A stretch of 64,000 nucleotides of DNA from Eunapius fragilis. Lineage: Eukaryota; Porifera; Demospongiae; Spongillida; Spongillidae. Below the pieces are notes generated by a model, which searched no databases, had not been told where the DNA came from, and was given only the letters and a program-made list of their open reading frames with translations. Below, in pieces: positions 32,475 to 45,389 of the stretch. Position numbers and translations under genes: made by a program. The first letter of the stretch is position 1; each line of letters begins with the position of its first letter. Location of the stretch: NCBI GenBank assembly GCA_963681505.1, contig OY811971.1:24893036-24957035 (forward strand). Reading direction: 5' to 3'.

Positions 32475-33399
32475 GGCACTTATGCAGTTTCCCCCCCCCC
32501 CCCCCCCCCCCCCCCCTACTTTAATTATTCGATTTACGGTATCATAACATTTACGGTATCATGAATACGAATAAACCTACAGTGGCCAATTTTTTTGCGA
32601 GGGGGGGCAAAGGGGAGGGGCGTTAATAATCATGGTTTGGGCGTGGCTACAAAATATTGCGCGTTAGAGAGGAAGATGTACCCGGGGTTTGGGGAGCCGC
32701 TTTTTACTGTTATCATGTTACTTCGGCGCGTTTTCGTTGTATTTGTATCATCAGGGCGACGTAAGACACCCCCCTCCCCCCCCCTTCTGTAGCTATGAAT
32801 ATTTAATTTCTAACTTGGCGGGGGGGGGGGGGGGGGGGGGGGGGGGCAAAACCCAGTTCCCCCCCCCACCCCCCCACCCCCACCCCCCACCCCCCACCCC
32901 CCACCCCCTGTATCCGCCACTGCTACACTGCCCTAACGTCATGTGCTACAAAGTCATGAAAGCTATATCCAAATCTTTGTTTCCGCATAAATACATGTGT
33001 AAAAGTACCCTATGTGTCTCGTATCCCTGTTTATGTTTCTGCTTAGCTTTTTTCCATCATTGTTAGCTAGTAGACCGTCGTGAAGCCACTACTTTGCTTT
33101 TACGTAATTATTTAGTGCAAGTGGGAGGGGTTCCCCTCCCTCACCATCCCCACTTTCTTTTTACTAAGTAACCAACACTCCATGAAATGAAATTAAAAGG
33201 GGAGGTGAGGGAACCCTTCCCTCCTTTAAAGGACTAGTAGAGAGCATGGGGTTTTGGAGCCAGAGCGGGAACAGGTAATGTAGCCATCGTAGTAAATAAA
33301 AGGCGGTCGCAATGACAGCTGGTTTTCACTTCACATTTAATATTTTCAATATTTCTTGAATTCAGTTAATAAAAGTGGGGGGGAAACTGCATAAGTGCC
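32475..33399. mobile_element. terminal-repeat element with 8-bp duplication, copy 1
   Basis: The ends GGCACTTATGCAGTTTCCCC and its reverse complement are flanked by TGTTCTCG on both sides (32467-32474 and 33400-33407). An 8-bp duplication fits hAT-like elements. It is non-coding and carries a 343-bp nested insertion at 32580. Confidence 0.85.
32580..32922. mobile_element. nested CAGTGGC...GCCACTG element, 3-bp duplication
   Basis: Begins CAGTGGC and ends GCCACTG, flanked by CTA (32577-32579, 32923-32925). The sister element at 33426 has the empty site CCTACACTGG. A 3-bp TWA-like duplication fits PIF/Harbinger-like elements. The interior has G- and C-runs. Confidence 0.75.
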
Positions 33400-33425
33400 T
33401 GTTCTCGGCCAGTACGATGAGACTT

Positions 33426-34119
33426 GGCACTTATGCAGTTTCCCCCCCCCACTTTAATTATTCGATTTACGGTATAGCATTTACGGTATCATGAATAAAT
33501 ACATTAACCTACACTGGAATAACATGTGCTACAAGTCATGAAAGCTATATTTGTCTCCACATAAATTCCGCTAATTACGTGTGTAAAAGGTCCCTATGTG
33601 TCCCGTATCGCTGCTTATGTTTTTTTTTATCGCTGCTTTTTGCCATCATTGTTAGCTAGTAGACCGTCGTGATGCCGCTACGTTGCGTTTACGTAACAAT
33701 AAATTTAGTACACTAATTTGACTCTTTTTTTTTTGTAAGAGGGAGGGGTACCCCCTCCCTCACCCTCCCCGCTTTCTTTTTACTAAGTAACCAACACTCC
33801 ATGAAATGAAATAAAAAGGGGAGGGTGAGGGAGGGGGAACCCCTCCCTCCTTTCAAGAACACTGTTACTAGTTAGAGAACAATGGGTTTTTGAAGCCCGA
33901 GCGGGAACAGGTAATGCAGCCATCGTAGTAAAAATGGCGGTAGCAATGACAGGTGTTTTTCACTATAGATTTAAACATGATTTGAACATTTTAAAAAGGC
34001 GGTCGCAATGACAGCTGGTTTTCACTACACATATTGACGTTGGAAAAATATCTAATTTTTGTTTCAATATTTCTTGAATTCAATTAATTCAAGTGGGGGG
34101 GGGAAACTGCATAAGTGCC
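33426..34119. mobile_element. terminal-repeat element with 8-bp duplication, copy 2
   Basis: Same termini as 32475-33399, flanked by TGAGACTT (33418-33425 and 34120-34127). 694 bp, non-coding. It shares internal blocks with copy 1 such as the TACTAAGTAACCAACACTCC region. Confidence 0.87.
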
Positions 34120-34296
34120 TGAGACTTGAGAGTGAACCACAATAGCGTTGCTTTTATTCTAGAATCTATTACCTGTACAGGCATGTAGGTTTTGTGGCAG
34201 GCATGGTCGCTAAGTACGCGTTGCTATGTTACCTTTGTGGATGGTGGTCGTTCCTATTGGTTGCTAGGTAAGGTACGCGTACCTAGCAACCAATAG

Positions 34297-35056
34297 ACCT
34301 TGTCTGCTGACATGCCTAGTTTTGTAATAGAATCAGAACTTACGTGGGGTTGTTGGTACCGGCCTATCTGAATGATGCTCATGGAGGTACCATGAGCAGG
34401 GAATACCAACAACAGTGGAAGAGAAGGTGGACCTGTGGGGTGGAGACGGTGAGGACGATTGTGAAGCTAAGAGGTGGATAGAACAGAGAAGATGGGGCAG
34501 AGAACAGAGGATTATGTCCATATTCATTGTACCTAGTGATCTAGTAGTTTGGGGAGATTGAAGTGTATTGGAAGGAGGTTTTTGTATGACAAAAACACTA
34601 CCGCATAATTAAATTAAAGTGTGGTAATGCCGGTTCATTATCCAAGGAATAAATTGTACGTGGACATGAATCTTCTATCTTGAATTCTGCATACGCATAA
34701 TACATCTCTCCTCATACCATATTTCGATACGGCACCTCTTCTCTTCTGCGCATTAATTAATTCCCCCCCTATAGTCTCGAGATTACCAACAGCTGCGGAT
34801 GGATGACATCACAACAGCAGAATCTGCGTTCGGGGACGAGACTACCCCCTCTCCTCCCCCTCACCGAATTACTGGATCCGTCACTGAGCAGAAGCCTGCA
34901 CTACGGAGGTTCAACGGAAGCCTCTGATGCTCTGTCAGTATGCAACATATGAGTTCAAGCTTTACAGCTAATGAAACTTTCAAAAATAGGTATAATCTTT
35001 GAAAGGAAATGCCATCACTCGTATGCAGCATGTCAATAAAGACACACAAACAACAA
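34297..35056. other. intergenic 3' of the Roc-COR gene
   Basis: Contains a relic of that gene's last exon (34356-34432, listed separately) with neighbouring intron sequence up to about 34560. Nothing else recognised. Confidence 0.5.
34356..34432 (-). pseudogene. duplicated relic of the Death-domain exon
   Basis: Mirrors the start of exon 5 of the Kelch-Roc-COR-Death gene (35379 downward): same CCCCACAG acceptor, same GPPSLP.LL..FPAHGTS reading and related upstream intron sequence. The copy degenerates after about 25 codons and lacks the Death-like core. It could act as an alternative last exon, but more likely is a dead partial duplication. Confidence 0.7.
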
Positions 35057-38000
35057 CTACAGGTCCGCTTTAGGTCTCATGGTCACAGTTTCTATCTGGT
35101 CTGCTAGGGCATGGAGGCTGGATTGTCTGAGAGCATTCACCAGGGCACTCCATGAAACTGGTACTGTGCTTTTCCCCTGAAGCCACCTCTTAAATATTGC
35201 TGTGGTGATGTTTTCAGCATTAAGAAGATACTCTTGTCTAAGTCCATCCACTACTTCCCCAATGAGATCATTGAGGAGGAATGTACCAAAGGTGGGGTAG
35301 CTGGTACCTATCTTCTCAATGATGTTGATGGAGGTACCATGAGCAGGGAAAGCCAGCAACATAGGGAGGGAAGGTGGACCTGTGGGGGGTGGAGGAAGAT
35401 GGTGAAGAGGCAGGGAAGAACACTCCAGAAGATTATAGCCTCGTCATACCTAGTGCTACAGTAGTCTGGGGAGAAGGAAGTGTTTGTACAAAGTGTGTAC
35501 TGGGGGGTTGCAGTTGGGTCAGTGCATGTGGCTGAGGTGGAGCTGGGAAGGAAAGGAACAAAATGAGAGTGGGAGTGGGAAAATGTCAAAGAAATGCATG
35601 CAGCGATAGTTTCAAACCAAATGTTCACCTCCATTACATGGTTCATTTCCAATGACACATCTACAGCACAATTATGGATCCCCACAAACAAGTAACACCT
35701 ACCTGATGTACAAGAGGGATCTCTTATTATGGCAACTGTACCATCCAGCCACATCAACTGGCTCTCACTCAGGTCTCCATTCTGACGACCACGAACGGTA
35801 CATTTCCACTTGTATTCCCTGGATGACCTAGAACACACCACCGTAGCTACATGAAGTGGGTCTGAGGTACAACTGGGTCCTGCACATATGAAGGCATTTT
35901 CAAATTGAATGTCACCATACTTGAGGACATTACAGGCACTCTTGATACCACTGTGGACACAGTCCCGTATCTCTCTACACACTTCAGTGCAGGCTTCACT
36001 AACATGTACTCCAATATAGGTAAGCGTGTCAACAATGGTTACAATGTCCGTGGTACCATTTCGTTCAAATGAGATACAGTTGCGATAAAGACACAATGGC
36101 CTGTTTCTCTCCATGCACACCTTCCAACTGAATGGGTTTGCTAGAGATAAAAGATGTGCCACAAGACAGCAGAACAGACCACTAGGAATACAGCCCTGGG
36201 TGGGCCTGATTATCAGGGAGGTACTTTGGGGAAGGTTCTGGGATACTTCGTCACACTCCATGTGGGGCAGCAGTGCAGGAATTAAGTACTCACCATCTCT
36301 GATCATAGCAATCGCACGCACACTTACCAGTAGAGCCAGCAGATCTTGTGGAGAGAACAGACCCTCTTTGTAATGCTTTGGAAATTTTCTTAGCAGCTCC
36401 ACTGACACCAGTCCACGATCCCTGAACATGAACAGGTCATCATCAGCTGCTACATTCTTATCTGGATTATCCCTCAGCTTGTGCTGATACTGTACTAGTT
36501 CAGTCACCTTTGTGAGGACTACCTGAGGGTCACAAAACACTGTTTGAGGTAGAACCTCAGGGTAATAAAGAAAGACATTGTGGTGGACTAGATGGTGTAA
36601 GGCTGCAAGAAATGCATCTCCCTCCAAGTGCAACCTTCTAGCAATCACTTGACATTGTACAAGGCTCAGGACACCATCTTCAGTTGATCGTTGGAGAAAA
36701 ACCTCCAGCCCAAACCATGCTATAGGCATCTTGATTGACTCCGGGGATACATACATTATTTTCTGTCTGAGTGCCTTAGCAACAAGCTTGTCTTGGTCTT
36801 GAGGGGATTTGCAGTTCACAGCAAATATCACTTCTTCCAGGGTCTCTCCCTTATACACCACTCGATAACCACCAGTGTTTAGTAACTCCTTCAGCTGTCT
36901 GTTCTTTTCATTGATGGACTCTTTGCTGGCAACATCACTATGAGTTCCCACGGAGACAATACGTGGACAAACATCCTGTGGCTGTTTTGTCTGAAGGCAG
37001 TGTTGGAGGATCTGTTTGTGTGAGAGCGATGATTGATGTGGTATACCAACAGGCTTGCCATCTGCTCCATAGTACTCTGTGATAGGATGATGAGACAGGT
37101 CTTCTGACACATTTAAAACCAAAACTATTACAGCAGGATTTTTAATAAACAATGGTAGGATACTATGGTATTGCAGTTGACCACCACTGTCAATGAACTG
37201 GATCAACTTTACACCAAAGAGCCTTCTCCTTTCTACATATGGAGATGGTACACTGGTAAACATGGTGAGCTGAGACAAGCATCCCTTACCTGAGGAATGG
37301 TTGATGTGATGAATCAGCTCATTCTCAATGGCTACAGTCCTGCTCTGTTGGGTGGTGGTATCCTTGGTGATATTAGCAAGCATGGGATCAGGGTGACCAA
37401 CACTAGCTCTATCACTGGGTACATTATTAATGGTCATCTTTGGAAAAGTGCTAACTACAGCATCCAAAGACGTAGCCATGGGTACACCACCATGGACCGT
37501 TTGACCAACAAAACTCATTAATGCCTGGTCATCTTCAACGACAAACCAGTCATCTTCCTCTTGTCCACCCACACCTGCCAGGGTTAATGAGATGGCTCGA
37601 ACAGGGTTGTCAGCTAGTCCTGTACTGACACGTTGCTCTGGAGGGTCCTTCTTCAGTAAGAGGTGTTTGAGGTGAGTCTTTCCAACACCAGCTGCTCCAA
37701 CGATGAGACACTTGGTCACTGACGTTTCCACATATCCCTTGGTCATGGCCTCATCATAGAGACGTCTGAAATAAAGACAAGATCTGCAATTTATAATAAT
37801 TCATAATTCATTAAGTTCCCTTCAATGTGAAGTTGGAATTGCAACACTATTAGCTACTATATACACTATGGACCAGTATGTTGTCACATTTTAGCCTTGA
37901 GACACATTGAAAGATTATGCTACATTGTTGGTCTCATCCAAATGTATAAAAGAGATGGAATTTAGATTTCTAGACCTATTCATCATCTCTAGACTTGACT

Positions 38001-41000
38001 CCCTAACAGCGTGGCTACCCAGGCCACAAAGATCCGAACATGTACTTTTTAAGCACATGCACATACCCACACTCACATACCTACTCTCACACACCAGAAA
38101 TAATACATATGCACACAACACACTTGCATGGTGTGTGTATGTGTGTGCATGATAAAAGTGCACAAGACGATTTTTTAAAAGCCAATAGAAATACAAATGT
38201 AAATGCAAAAGAGAAACAGGACGACTGAGGCAGTTTTATGTTTGTTTGTGGGTGGACAATTAGGAAATAAAATTCCAACAGCAAAGCCCAAAAGTTGATG
38301 TGTGAATGACTGACTGCCCATGGCATTTATGTGTGTCCATGTGTGTGTATGTGTGTCCGTGTGTGTGTATTATTTCTGGTGTGTTAGAGTAGGCATATGA
38401 GTATATGGGTGTGTGCTTGTGCTTAAAAGTACATGTTCGGACCTTTGTGGCCTGGGTAGCCATGCTGTTTAGATGATGAACAGGTCTAGAGACAATTTTT
38501 TAACATTTGGTTACTAAATTGTCAGGTGTTGCCATGTGCACTTACTACACAAACACACACACACACACAACACACACACAGACACTCATGCCATGACCCT
38601 ACAGCAGGGCTGGTATGCCAAACATGAACCTGTTCAATTTCAATGTTCCACTTGTTGCTATGGATGGTACAGAGGCATCAGCTATCATATGTGTGTGTGT
38701 GCGTATGTGAGTGTGCATGTGTGTGTGTAAGTACACATGGCAACACTAAATTCCCAGCTACACTCTAGCCTGGAGTATCCCCTGGGAAAACCTCACTTTC
38801 ATTCTACCCTGAGCCTAAATGTCTGGGAAAGCCTCGCCTCCATTTAACTAATTCCCTCACTTTCGGTCATATCCCATCTAACACACTGTCCCCAAAATAT
38901 TGACACCTGGTATGGTTCTAGGTCACACGTGCATATATAAAGAATGGTAGGGGTGGGCTGCAATCACTCAGGCTAAATGCCAGCTGCACTGCACCTTACA
39001 CTGACCAGTGTCAAGGTGTGGGCTGACCAAATGGTAACCTTGGTTCAAGTTACACTCAGGGTAGGGGAAGCACACCCACTGTCGCCTGACCCCTTTTGGG
39101 CAAACAATCAACTATGCCAAGCCACCACCAGTTGCAAACTGAGCATGACGGAGCATTCTGACAGAATTAAATGACACCAATTGCTCTGATCTGAGGTTGT
39201 GCATGAATGAGAGTGTGTGCATGTGTGTGTGTGTGTGTCCATGTGACTTATGGATTTTATTTTGTATGGATACTATTTTATATAATTGGTTCACCAATGA
39301 AGATAAATTAAACAAGAAAGAGGTTTTAGTAGGCCAATGAGAGTACTACATGTTGGTAAATACATGTAGCTACAAGGGGGTACATGCTTGATGTATATAT
39401 ATATAATATATATGTGCGTGCGCAGAAGTCAAAAAAGGAAGGGTTGTGTTTCAGATTAAGCTAGCCCTAGGCACTGTGCACTTTCATGGCTCTATAGTGT
39501 TGTGCACGCATAAATGAATTGGAACTCAAGCAGTTTGACTAGAGCCAACATGCTCGATTTCTACGTGCATGCGCGTACCAGTAGGCTTACAGAGTACATA
39601 CCATGTTGTGCAGGCTGATGGCAGGTATTACAAATCTTTAGCTTCTGCTCGCTATGTTGAAGAAGCCAAGAAGGGGAACAGAACCAGACGTTTGCAAGAA
39701 GCGAAAAGCGTTGTACTTATGTATAGATGGGCAGAGACATAGTTATAGTTATTTCACAGGAAGTAATTGCATATTCATGTCCCCGATGCCAGTCATAATT
39801 GCGTGAAGCAACCAGGAAATGTGCAATTACTTTGCACAGTTGTATCCTCGTAATGGATAAAGAAAAAATTAACAAACAGAACAAATCAATAGGTACAGGA
39901 TCCCTCTATGTACAAAGAAAACAAGGAGTAAATTGAATTTTCCTGCCGAAAGATATGGCGGGTTTGAACCCCAAGGGGTATCGGATATTGTAACACTGGC
40001 ACAAACCTAATGCAAGAGCCATAATCGAATTTATCAGAGAGTAATGATGTAGTATGAAGTGTTGAAAATAGAAAGTCAAAGTCATTTTTATAACTTTTGA
40101 AATATAAAGCAATTTTCTCCGAAAACTGACCCATATATATATATATATACAAGTACACTTGAGTACCTGAAGGAATATGGTGAACATGATTATTGAGCAT
40201 GTGTTGCTAGCGAATGTGTATGGAAAAAATGTGAACAGATGCGTCATGACATGATTGTATAGTAGCACAAAGCCACACCTTGATCTAAACTGGTTATAGA
40301 ATTGTGAGCTGCTGAACATTAATAATGTTGATTTTCCATACATCTATATGGAAAGCGTTGTTTTCCCACCTAGCTCGAAAATTTTCAATACAAAGCAGAT
40401 GTTTATTGTTCATCTAAATCAAGATCTTTACTAACATATAACTGCAGCAAAATCGATAGCCATAATAGTTGCACCCTATCAGATTGGTTATTAACAATCA
40501 AGTTTATCAACAGCTGATCATTTTCTATGGAAGTTATCAGGGAGTATGTTATGAATGTACAAACCACAATAATTTGCAATATTCCCTTTGACCACTCATT
40601 TCGGGATATGCAAAACAAATATATATATATATAAATTCTTGCCTATGTTGAGCAAATTATGCAGTGCATAATTAGATACATTCCAGCATATTTCCTTTCC
40701 TGAGTAGAAACTTAGTAACAACTTTGCCTTAATTGGATTAGATTTTTTCACCAAAGTCCCAGGGAAAGGGAAAGTATCTCAGGCACAGGAATCATTGACC
40801 AATATTTCTTTTCATAGTCACAGAGTGGCGTGGCAGTTAAAGAGGGGGGGGGGGGGGGGTTAATAATTTATTCACAACTTTCAATGCAGATTGCCTAATT
40901 TCCTGCTATGAATAATATTATCAAAGAGCTGGGAAGGATAGATACGCTACTGCACCCTGAGGGATTACAGCAGGAATCAACACCATTTCTTATCACGAAA

Positions 41001-42398
41001 TTCTGATCATAGTGTACGATAGTTTCGGAATATACGTGGTCTTATACCATACAATCTTTATTGCTGGGTGACATCCCAAGCGATGTGTCTAGCTGTAGCT
41101 ATTTTTGCATGTTTTTTGAAACAATTAGTCAACAGGGTGTGAAGTTACGGCAGTGCTGCTGTTTTTTTGTGGGGTAGTATTCATGTTTGTTGTCCCAGAT
41201 AGACGCTGGGGCGTTTAATTGGGATTTCATTGGGGTATCATGCATTAGATATGTACATGTATTATGAGACAATGCTTGTGAATAGGGAGGGAATCAGCAA
41301 ATTATATCTGCCACTGTTCAGGACAGGAAAAGCGAAAAAAGGACAAGGTAACAAATGTATGGCTAATCAGTGCCAATATGACTATGTGATAGACGGCCAT
41401 TTGATTCACGGGGTACACAAATAATATAATTCGACCACATTTTTACATTTTGAAACGCAATACATGATTCCTCCATGCTCTTTGTAGAAATGTAGTGGTC
41501 AGTTACAAATGAGATTTAGAAGTTTAGGGTTACATTTCTACAAAGAGCATGGAGGAATCATGTATTGTGTTTCAAAATGTAAAAATATGGTCAGTTAAAA
41601 ATGAGATTTAGAAGTTTCAGATGCATAATCATATTTTTCTTTTTGCAACGGCATTTGTCCAATGCAATTAAGACACACACGGTGGTTAATTGAATAATGG
41701 CATGTCAATGAATAAAACCCTACAGCAGTGAGTATACACACCTTTCATCTGCTTCTATTAGGCTTCGTGTGATGAACAGCTTAGCCAGACCTGGAAATAC
41801 TCTGGTTAGCACAGTTTCATTTCAGCGCCTCTAACCTTCCACAGTGATCTTCAGCACCTTTTGACTCATACCATCTACCACTAAAAGCCTTCCTCCTGAC
41901 AGAAGTAGTGTATCCACCCATGAGCACTCAAATGGTAAGTCTCCAACATGATGCCATTTCTGATCAACATGATGGAAGGCATGGATGGCAGAGGTCTTCT
42001 TGGATCCATCTGTTCCTCCAATGGCTAGGAGGATGCCATCACCAACACATACAGAAGACCCACTACATGGAACATCTGGAAGCTGTCGCCAGATAGATGA
42101 CTGATTATTGCGTGGAGCAGTCTAGTGACCATGTGTGTGTGTGTGTGTATGTGTATGTGTGTGTATGTGTGTGGGTTGGTAATAGGAAACGATTAACAAA
42201 GGTTGTATGTATACTACAGGCAGTTATGGGAATAAGTGTGCAGCAGTCTAACACTTGCTACAAACAGCACACAACGTACTAATATTACCATACGTGGTGA
42301 CAGAGATGTTTAGCGTGCTCGCATGATGAGAGCATTTATGAAATGGATTGGTTAATGACATTGGCTTGTTCATATAGCATATTTATGTGGTTTGTGTG

Positions 42399-42444
<46 letters not shown>

Positions 42445-43031
42445 CTATACAATATTCAGTGGCTCACCAGGTCAGTGATGTTGGCAGACCACACTGCCCG
42501 CTCCATGCCCTGACCTCCTATCACAAATATCAGGTTTCCATGGACAACTGCTGACATGGCAGCACAAGGCTGAGGAAGTGGTGGTCCGATATGCCACGTC
42601 GAACCATCAAATACCTGAACATCATTTAAGAGCTTATCCTCATCACTTAGCCCTCCCATCACCACCAGACCACTTACATTCACACCAACACCAACCACAC
42701 ATGAACACCAGCACCCAATCAACATCTTAGTCATAGAGGTCCACCTCCCTCCTCCCAATACATTCACCTCCTTACTACAAACACCATACTTCCTACCTCC
42801 AACACACACTAATTGTCCTCTACACACAGCTAGTGTGGCCCTCCCTTCACCATCAGGCAATCTGTTCCACTTTGAATCGACCCTATCGTCCAAAACGTAG
42901 ACTCCTCCTTCAACTGCTCCTCGCCCCCACACAGCCCTACCATCCACCTCCACTAGACCTCCAGCACACCAATGCAATCCACGACCACCTGGCTGCCCTG
43001 GTATTGGGGCACATGTCTTGAAACTGAACAT
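35057..43031 (-). CDS. Kelch-Roc-COR-Death protein, five exons
   Basis: Join (minus) 43031-42468, 42121-41836, 41790-41742, 37765-35703, 35379-35057; phases 0, 1, 2, 1 agree at every junction, giving about 1,095 codons. Exons 1-2 carry Kelch-type beta-propeller repeats (LVCVGG, LVVMGG, IFVIGG, LLAIGG followed by W). Exon 4 has a Roc-type GTPase: P-loop GAAGVGKT (about residue 322), switch II DSGGQ (about 495, after an unusually long insert) and THSD as guanine-specificity motif, followed by a COR-like region (WFGLEVFL ... LPQTVFCDPQ). Exon 5 carries a Death-like module (LLNDLIGEVV ... IFKRWLQG ... VSWSALVNALR ... LADQIE). Likely a cytosolic signalling GTPase. ATG 43029-43031 directly follows an acceptor-like TTTCTTCAG, so an upstream exon may exist. 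Confidence 0.82.
37969..38497. repeat. inverted-repeat element in intron 3
   Basis: Arms of roughly 120-130 bp (about 37969-38110 and 38372-38497) are diverged reverse complements; both contain TGGCTACCCAGGCCACAAAG and the complement of AAGTACATGTTCGGA. It lies in the large intron between exons 3 and 4 of the Kelch-Roc gene. Probably a fold-back or MITE-type element. Confidence 0.7.
41433..41592. repeat. 160-bp hairpin in intron 3
   Basis: Arms of 62 bp (41433-41494 and 41531-41592) match with two mismatches; the loop is 36 bp. The loop sequence GGTCAGTTACAAATGAG recurs just after the right arm, suggesting a fold-back insertion with local duplication. Confidence 0.85.
42408..42440 (+). repeat. 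(GT)n microsatellite
   Basis: Pure GT tract in intron 1 of the Kelch-Roc gene, just outside the exon 1 donor. Confidence 0.9.
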
Positions 43032-43095
43032 CTGAAGAAAGATATAAAGTTACAATGTGTACTCAAAGACAAAAAGTTCCCAGGTACAAATTTTA

Positions 43096-43372
43096 TTAGG
43101 GTATGATGGAGCAGGGGTACCACCACCAGAGGAGAGGGTTAGGGTATGATGATCACCACCAGGGGAGAGGGTTAGGGTATGACGATCACCACCAGTGGAG
43201 AGGGTTAGGGTATGACGATCACCACCAGTGGAGACGGTGAGAGTATGATGATCACCACCAGGGGAGAGGGTGAGAGTATGATAATCACCACTAGGGGAGA
43301 GTGTTAGGGTATGACGATCATCACTAGAGGAGAGGGTTAGGGTATGATGATCACCACCAGGGGAGAGTATGG
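43096..43372 (+). repeat. ~33-bp minisatellite, about 8 units
   Basis: Tandem variants of GGTTAGGGTATGATGATCAC followed by CACCAGGGGAGAG, between the Kelch gene and SCOC, on the upstream side of the Kelch gene. Confidence 0.9.
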
Positions 43373-44489
43373 GCTCAGCGGGTGGTCACCCATCTAGGAC
43401 ATTGCACAAGTCCTTTTTGACGTGTCATTGGGGGTAAAGCAAACATTTATGGCTCATTACTCTTCCTGGGTTATAATTGTGTTTAGAATTGTGATGTATA
43501 CGACTTAAAAAGACTCAAGTCAGGGGCGGATACAAGCAAGAGATCAACAGTGCAGGGTACATCAACGTAAACTGTTGCAAAATACCTCTAATTAATGTCC
43601 TGCTTATCCCCAGAACCACGCCTGCCTGTATCTGCCTCGGAAAACATATCCACATAACCCATATTCACTGTCATTACCATCAGTACATACTCGCCCCCCT
43701 GCTTATAGCTGAAACAATGAAATATAAAATGGTACACTTCTCTAGCTCGTTACAATACGAACGAGCGCATCGATCGATAAAACGCTACAATTTGTCAGTT
43801 GGAATGGTTTGGATGACGATAGAGAAAACACGCACAATCAATCAAGGACTGGATATTGCACTGCCGGGATGACACTGCACATCACCACATGGCGATGCGG
43901 ACACGTATACAAGACTTAACTACGGTGTAGGTGGTCAGCAGGCCACAACACATAACACTTACAACACAGAATAACACATACACGGTTTAGTAAGCCAGCC
44001 GACGTATCCGAAAAGGTATCAAAGAAGACAGGACGGACAACCCAGCGAAATGATCTTGCATTGGCCAATTGAGTAGACCTGGACTGTCACTACATAAGCT
44101 ATCTTAGTAGCCAGCAATATATTATCTCCGCCAGCAAATTATGAACACTAACCTCTGGGACGCATTACGTCATGGCACGTGAGTAGTATACACTCATTGG
44201 CGGGGAAATAGTTCTACATATTCTTTGCAAGCATATACAGAATGCAAGGTTGCGCGTAACGCGAACAAAGCGCCACTTGACGCTCTGACTTGGTATAAGA
44301 GCCTGTCAATTTCGGGCTAAGTTCCAAAGGACCTGTACAGCGAGCAACAATCGCCCCCACATTGGATGGATGCTTTTTCATCATGCATAGAACGGATGTT
44401 TGCCTGTTCTATTAATGCACCCACTCCTGAAGACTACATGTATTGGTCATACCCTCTCCATTACTATCCGCGTGGAATAGGGGTCAAAA

Positions 44490-44740
44490 ATGCAGGGATA
44501 GCATGGCATAACTATTCTGAAGTTCAAAAAAATTTCTTCAAAGTGTGAGCAGCTAAATTATATTGCTCATATGGGTGGTTCCATGGCTCCCTCTAGCAGG
44601 ATATTAAGAAATAGGAATACTTTATGATGCATTTGAATTAAAAATGACTATAGATACTTAATATAATTTAATTAGCTGCTCACACTTTGATGAAATTTTT
44701 TTGAACTTCAGAATAGTTATGCCATGCATGCTATCCCTGC
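44490..44740. repeat. fold-back repeat
   Basis: Arms of about 75 bp (44490-44565 and 44658-44740) are near reverse complements, sharing TGCAGGGATAGCATG and TATTCTGAAGTTCAAAAAAA on opposite strands, around a loop of about 90 bp. Confidence 0.85.
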
Positions 44741-44778
44741 ATACCACAAATAACAATTTAGACATGGCATTTGTTACT

Positions 44779-44961
<183 letters not shown>

Positions 44962-45248
44962 CGCCGCCGTGCGCAACTGTAGGTATTAGGCCTCAGAGGG
45001 CGGTGCAGTTTACATTATTCCAAACCACCCGGGAGCATAAAGTATACGTTGTTTCATCCTTTTGTTGCATGCACCACCGCCTAACACCATGCAGGCATTT
45101 GTAACATATGCCATGTATAAACTGATTGTTAGTTGTGGTATGCTCAATACATTCATAATACTGGATTTGCACGCGCATGGCATTGTTCGTGCATAGTAAT
45201 GATATCAATTAAATTAACACAAGCCTGTAGCGGATCTAGGATCTAGGG

Positions 45249-45249
45249 G

Positions 45250-45280
<31 letters not shown>

Positions 45281-45356
45281 TTCAACCCTTCGATAATATT
45301 TTCATAGCAGGAAATTAGGCAATCTGCATTGATTGTTGTGAGTAAATCATTTAACT

Positions 45357-45389
<33 letters not shown>

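Larger units (their letters stand above)
32260..34296 (-). mobile_element. Helitron-like repeat, copy 3, inverted, twice interrupted
   Basis: Reverse-strand copy: CTAG end at 32260-32263, then the hairpin (CCGTGAAAAATCACGG on plus), the region to 32466, a short middle piece 33408-33417, and the remainder to about 34296 where it is 5'-truncated. The interruptions are the two elements at 32475 and 33426. Copy 1 (28141-28200) shows the uninterrupted sequence. Confidence 0.65.

Noticed and set aside
39950-39990. tRNA B-box-like GGGTTTGAACCCC
   Set aside because: No matching A box or cloverleaf arms could be made around it.
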